A stretch of DNA of 64,000 nt, taken from contig JAWWNJ010000004.1 of assembly GCA_037176885.1 (NCBI GenBank), forward strand, positions 2,914,001-2,978,000, written 5' to 3'. The notes under the pieces were generated by a model that was not told the origin of the DNA, made no database searches, and saw only the letters and a list, made by a program, of their open reading frames with translations. The stretch comes from Favolaschia claudopus. Taxonomy: Eukaryota; Basidiomycota; Agaricomycetes; Agaricales; Mycenaceae. This document shows positions 61,860 to 64,000 of this stretch, piece by piece. The stretch's first letter is position 1. Every line of letters starts with the position of its first letter. Both the position numbers and the translations under genes were made by a program.

Positions 61860-63267
61860 TCAAGCAAACCGCGGAATGACCTCCTTCTGAATGAACTCGT
61901 CCAAAGAATCAAACTTGGCTCCGAGGGCGACGAGGTCCGGGTTGGGAACCGGAGTGTCCTTGTAGGAACCAAATTTCGCTTGAAGGAGGAACTATTTTGA
62001 ACAGCGGTGAGATGTTGTTACAGTAAATGCAGAGAAGAGAAGATGGCAAGAAAGAAAGAAACAGAGCGGCCTACCATCTCATCAAGCTCCTCAACCCCAG
62101 CCGTGGGTACTGGCACGAAGGTCACTTCTTTCTTGATAGCTATAAGAAACCGTAGGTCAGAGTCTCCAAACGAAGCGTCAAAAAATTGAAATCTTAAAAG
62201 ACCCACCTTTGGCAATCTTCTCCGCCAACGCGGGATACGTAAACCGCGCACTTACAACGGGGAACCTCTTCCCGATAACACCCTTGCTCGTATCCTTGTA
62301 GTTTTTTAGCAGGGCGAGAGCAGCAATACCGATGTCCTTCGTATGTGTGCCGGATTGTACGTCGGTGGCGGCGAATTTGGGGATCGGGATGATGTAGCCG
62401 GTTTCGGTTTTTTGCATGGAGCCGAGTCTGCCAGTGGGGGAGAGAGGTGGGTGAGTGAGTGAGGTGAAAAGGATAGCATTGGGAGGGGAGGGAGGATGAA
62501 AGAGGTGAGGATGAGATGAGACGCACTTCCACAGGTTGTCGAGGAACCAGCAGGTGAGGAGAGTGGCGAAGGGCACGCCGGATTCTCTGAGGTACTCTTC
62601 AATGCGGACCTTATCTGTATGAAAAACGAATAGTTAGATAGTTGCACTCAGAAAAATTCAAACAAAAGGAAACGCACTATCGCAGAGGTACACACGGGTG
62701 TAGAGTCCATTAGAGTCCTTCGTGGCGTCCTGTAGGGAGCTTGAGATGACTGAGTAACGACTGATATGAAAAAAAAAAGAGAAGCATACGTCCAGATGAA
62801 GAATTTGACACCGACTGCCTTGGCGGCGTCGACGAGGTTTTTGCCCTGGGTAATTTCTCCGGTGCCTTTGGGATCAGCGGGGAAGACTTCGGGATCCCAG
62901 AAGTTGGTCATCTGAAAAACCTAGATATCAGAACGCTACCCATTGGAAATACTTAGACTGAGTGAAGACGCACCCCGAAAACGACCTCGCTTCCTTGCAT
63001 AGCCTTCTTGAGCGAGTCGACGTCCCAGAGGTTCCCCACAACGACCTCGATGCCCTTGGCGAATAAGGCCTTGCTGCCATCGGACTCGAGGTTGCGGGTG
63101 ACAGCGCGCGGGGTGTATGTACCGTCAGCGAGAACCGATTGAAGGATAGCGCTTCCTTGGGAGATAAGTAATTGTCAATGTGACTCTGTGAATCCATGCA
63201 AAAACGAAAGGTTCGTAAGAGACCGACCCTGCGATCCATTAGCCCCAAAGATAGTGATGATGGGCAT
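61860..63267 (-). CDS. NmrA-like NAD(P)-binding protein
   Basis: ATG at 63267. Exon 1 (63267-63228) [13 protein letters not shown] joins exon 2 (63155-62974) [53 protein letters not shown], the N-terminal GxxGxxG nucleotide motif and second half of a Rossmann fold. Further exons: [28 protein letters not shown] (62911-62790), [88 protein letters not shown], then [17 protein letters not shown], and a last exon [38 protein letters not shown] ending TGA at 61860. The whole matches NmrA/HSCARG-type proteins, redox-sensing regulators or isoflavone-reductase-like enzymes. There is no catalytic Tyr-X3-Lys, as usual in this family. Appears intact, with seven or so short introns. Confidence 0.85.
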
Positions 63268-64000
63268 GTTGCTTGAGTTGGGTGTTGAGGTGGTGAAGGG
63301 CGGGGCGATGTTACTGCCAGTGGTCAACCGATTCGGCCATCGAAGCGTTTATAGGTATTACCGTGAGCCGCTAGAAGCCACCTAGCGACTCAAAGGCATG
63401 CGCTATGGAAGCAGGTACGTCATATTGTGCTTTGAGCGGCTGACTGGTGGCTGTTTGGCGATTCAAAAGTTTCAAAGCCTTCGTCTTATTTCAGCAAGGG
63501 AATGCGGAAAATTGGTACTTATGGTGCTCATACTCAACCCATCGCAGACCGGTCACGCAAGCAGTCACTGGCAGAGGAATTGGCAGCTTGTTTGTCGAGA
63601 AACATAGTGAAGCGGGGCGAAGGGCAAGTTCGACGAGGTGGTCAAAAGCAGACAGTCACGATCATGGAACGGTGATTGCCGAAGCTTCCCACGATCCCAC
63701 TCTTGCACCGAACCACCATCATCAATGCCCAATTTCCCTAGAAATCCTGGTCCCAATTATTCTCAAAAATGGTTACCCTCTGGCGCTCGGGGGCTTATAT
63801 CTTAAATCTGATGTTTCGCTCGGGAAACTCATACTACTCATCGGACAATGACTCAAGTGTTACTTTCTGGCATGTATGATGTCAAGACTACTCCTTCGTG
63901 ATCTTTTCTCGGCCCTGCAACTTCTCACTCGATGACATCTGCACGCCTGGAATTAGCGATGGAATACTGTTCTTCCTTCAGGTCACTGGGGTAAGAGCTA
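63268..64000. other. no gene seen up to the window end
   Basis: A plus-strand open frame (63,447-63,851) has no family signature. Likely promoter side of the NmrA-like gene and flank. Confidence 0.35.

Overview
The window is genomic DNA from a mushroom-forming basidiomycete (Agaricomycete). The evidence is: host genes cut by many 45-60 nt GT..AG introns; NACHT genes with the Gly-rich N-terminus common in these fungi; a member of a transposase-like family that I recall as abundant in Agaricomycete genomes; and very large Ty3/Gypsy-type LTR retrotransposons. All assignments come from reading the sequence. No database search was run.

Layout. The ends (about 1-3.4 kb and 41.7-64 kb) hold host-like genes: two paralogous NACHT ATPase genes (158-2050 and 50.6-53.5 kb, both on the minus strand), a secreted-protein gene (about 44.1-45.2 kb), a short-chain-dehydrogenase-like gene (54.7-59.2 kb, plus) with a 2.4-kb repeat-filled intron and a truncated copy at 48.1 kb, an F-box gene split by a hAT-type MITE (59.7-61.6 kb) and an NmrA-like oxidoreductase gene (61.9-63.3 kb).

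The centre (3.4-41.7 kb) is a four-level nest. A MULE-like transposase gene (minus; 41,720 to 41,331, then 8,325 to 3,456) is split by E1, a 33-kb LTR retrotransposon (8,326-41,330; 4-bp target duplication ACGA). E1's second large ORF is split by E2, a 17.2-kb LTR retrotransposon (16,656-33,886; duplication ACGG). E2 is in turn split by E3, a 603-bp TRIM-like miniature element (21,603-22,205; duplication GCGT). Removing the inserts restores the reading frame of the MULE-like gene and of E1 ORF2, which fixes the order of insertion.

E1, E2 and E3 lie in the same orientation (5' end on the right). They share an identical 18-nt primer-binding site, 4-bp target duplications, and a hairpin placed 18-19 nt inside the 3' LTR. 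The hairpin stem sequence differs in every element while pairing and the TCCY loop are kept. E2 carries a second PPT-plus-hairpin copy 5.7 kb further in. Between its integrase and 3' LTR, E2 also carries three intact multi-exon genes on the opposite strand, two of them with Zn2Cys6-like cysteine clusters. E2 pol has lost its RNase H domain although its LTRs are almost identical. Each 146-bp LTR of E3 contains a tRNA-like unit with A box, B box and T-run terminator. This points to one retrotransposon lineage that includes a large putatively autonomous form (E1), an accessory-gene carrier with damaged pol (E2) and a miniature parasite with its own putative Pol III promoter (E3).
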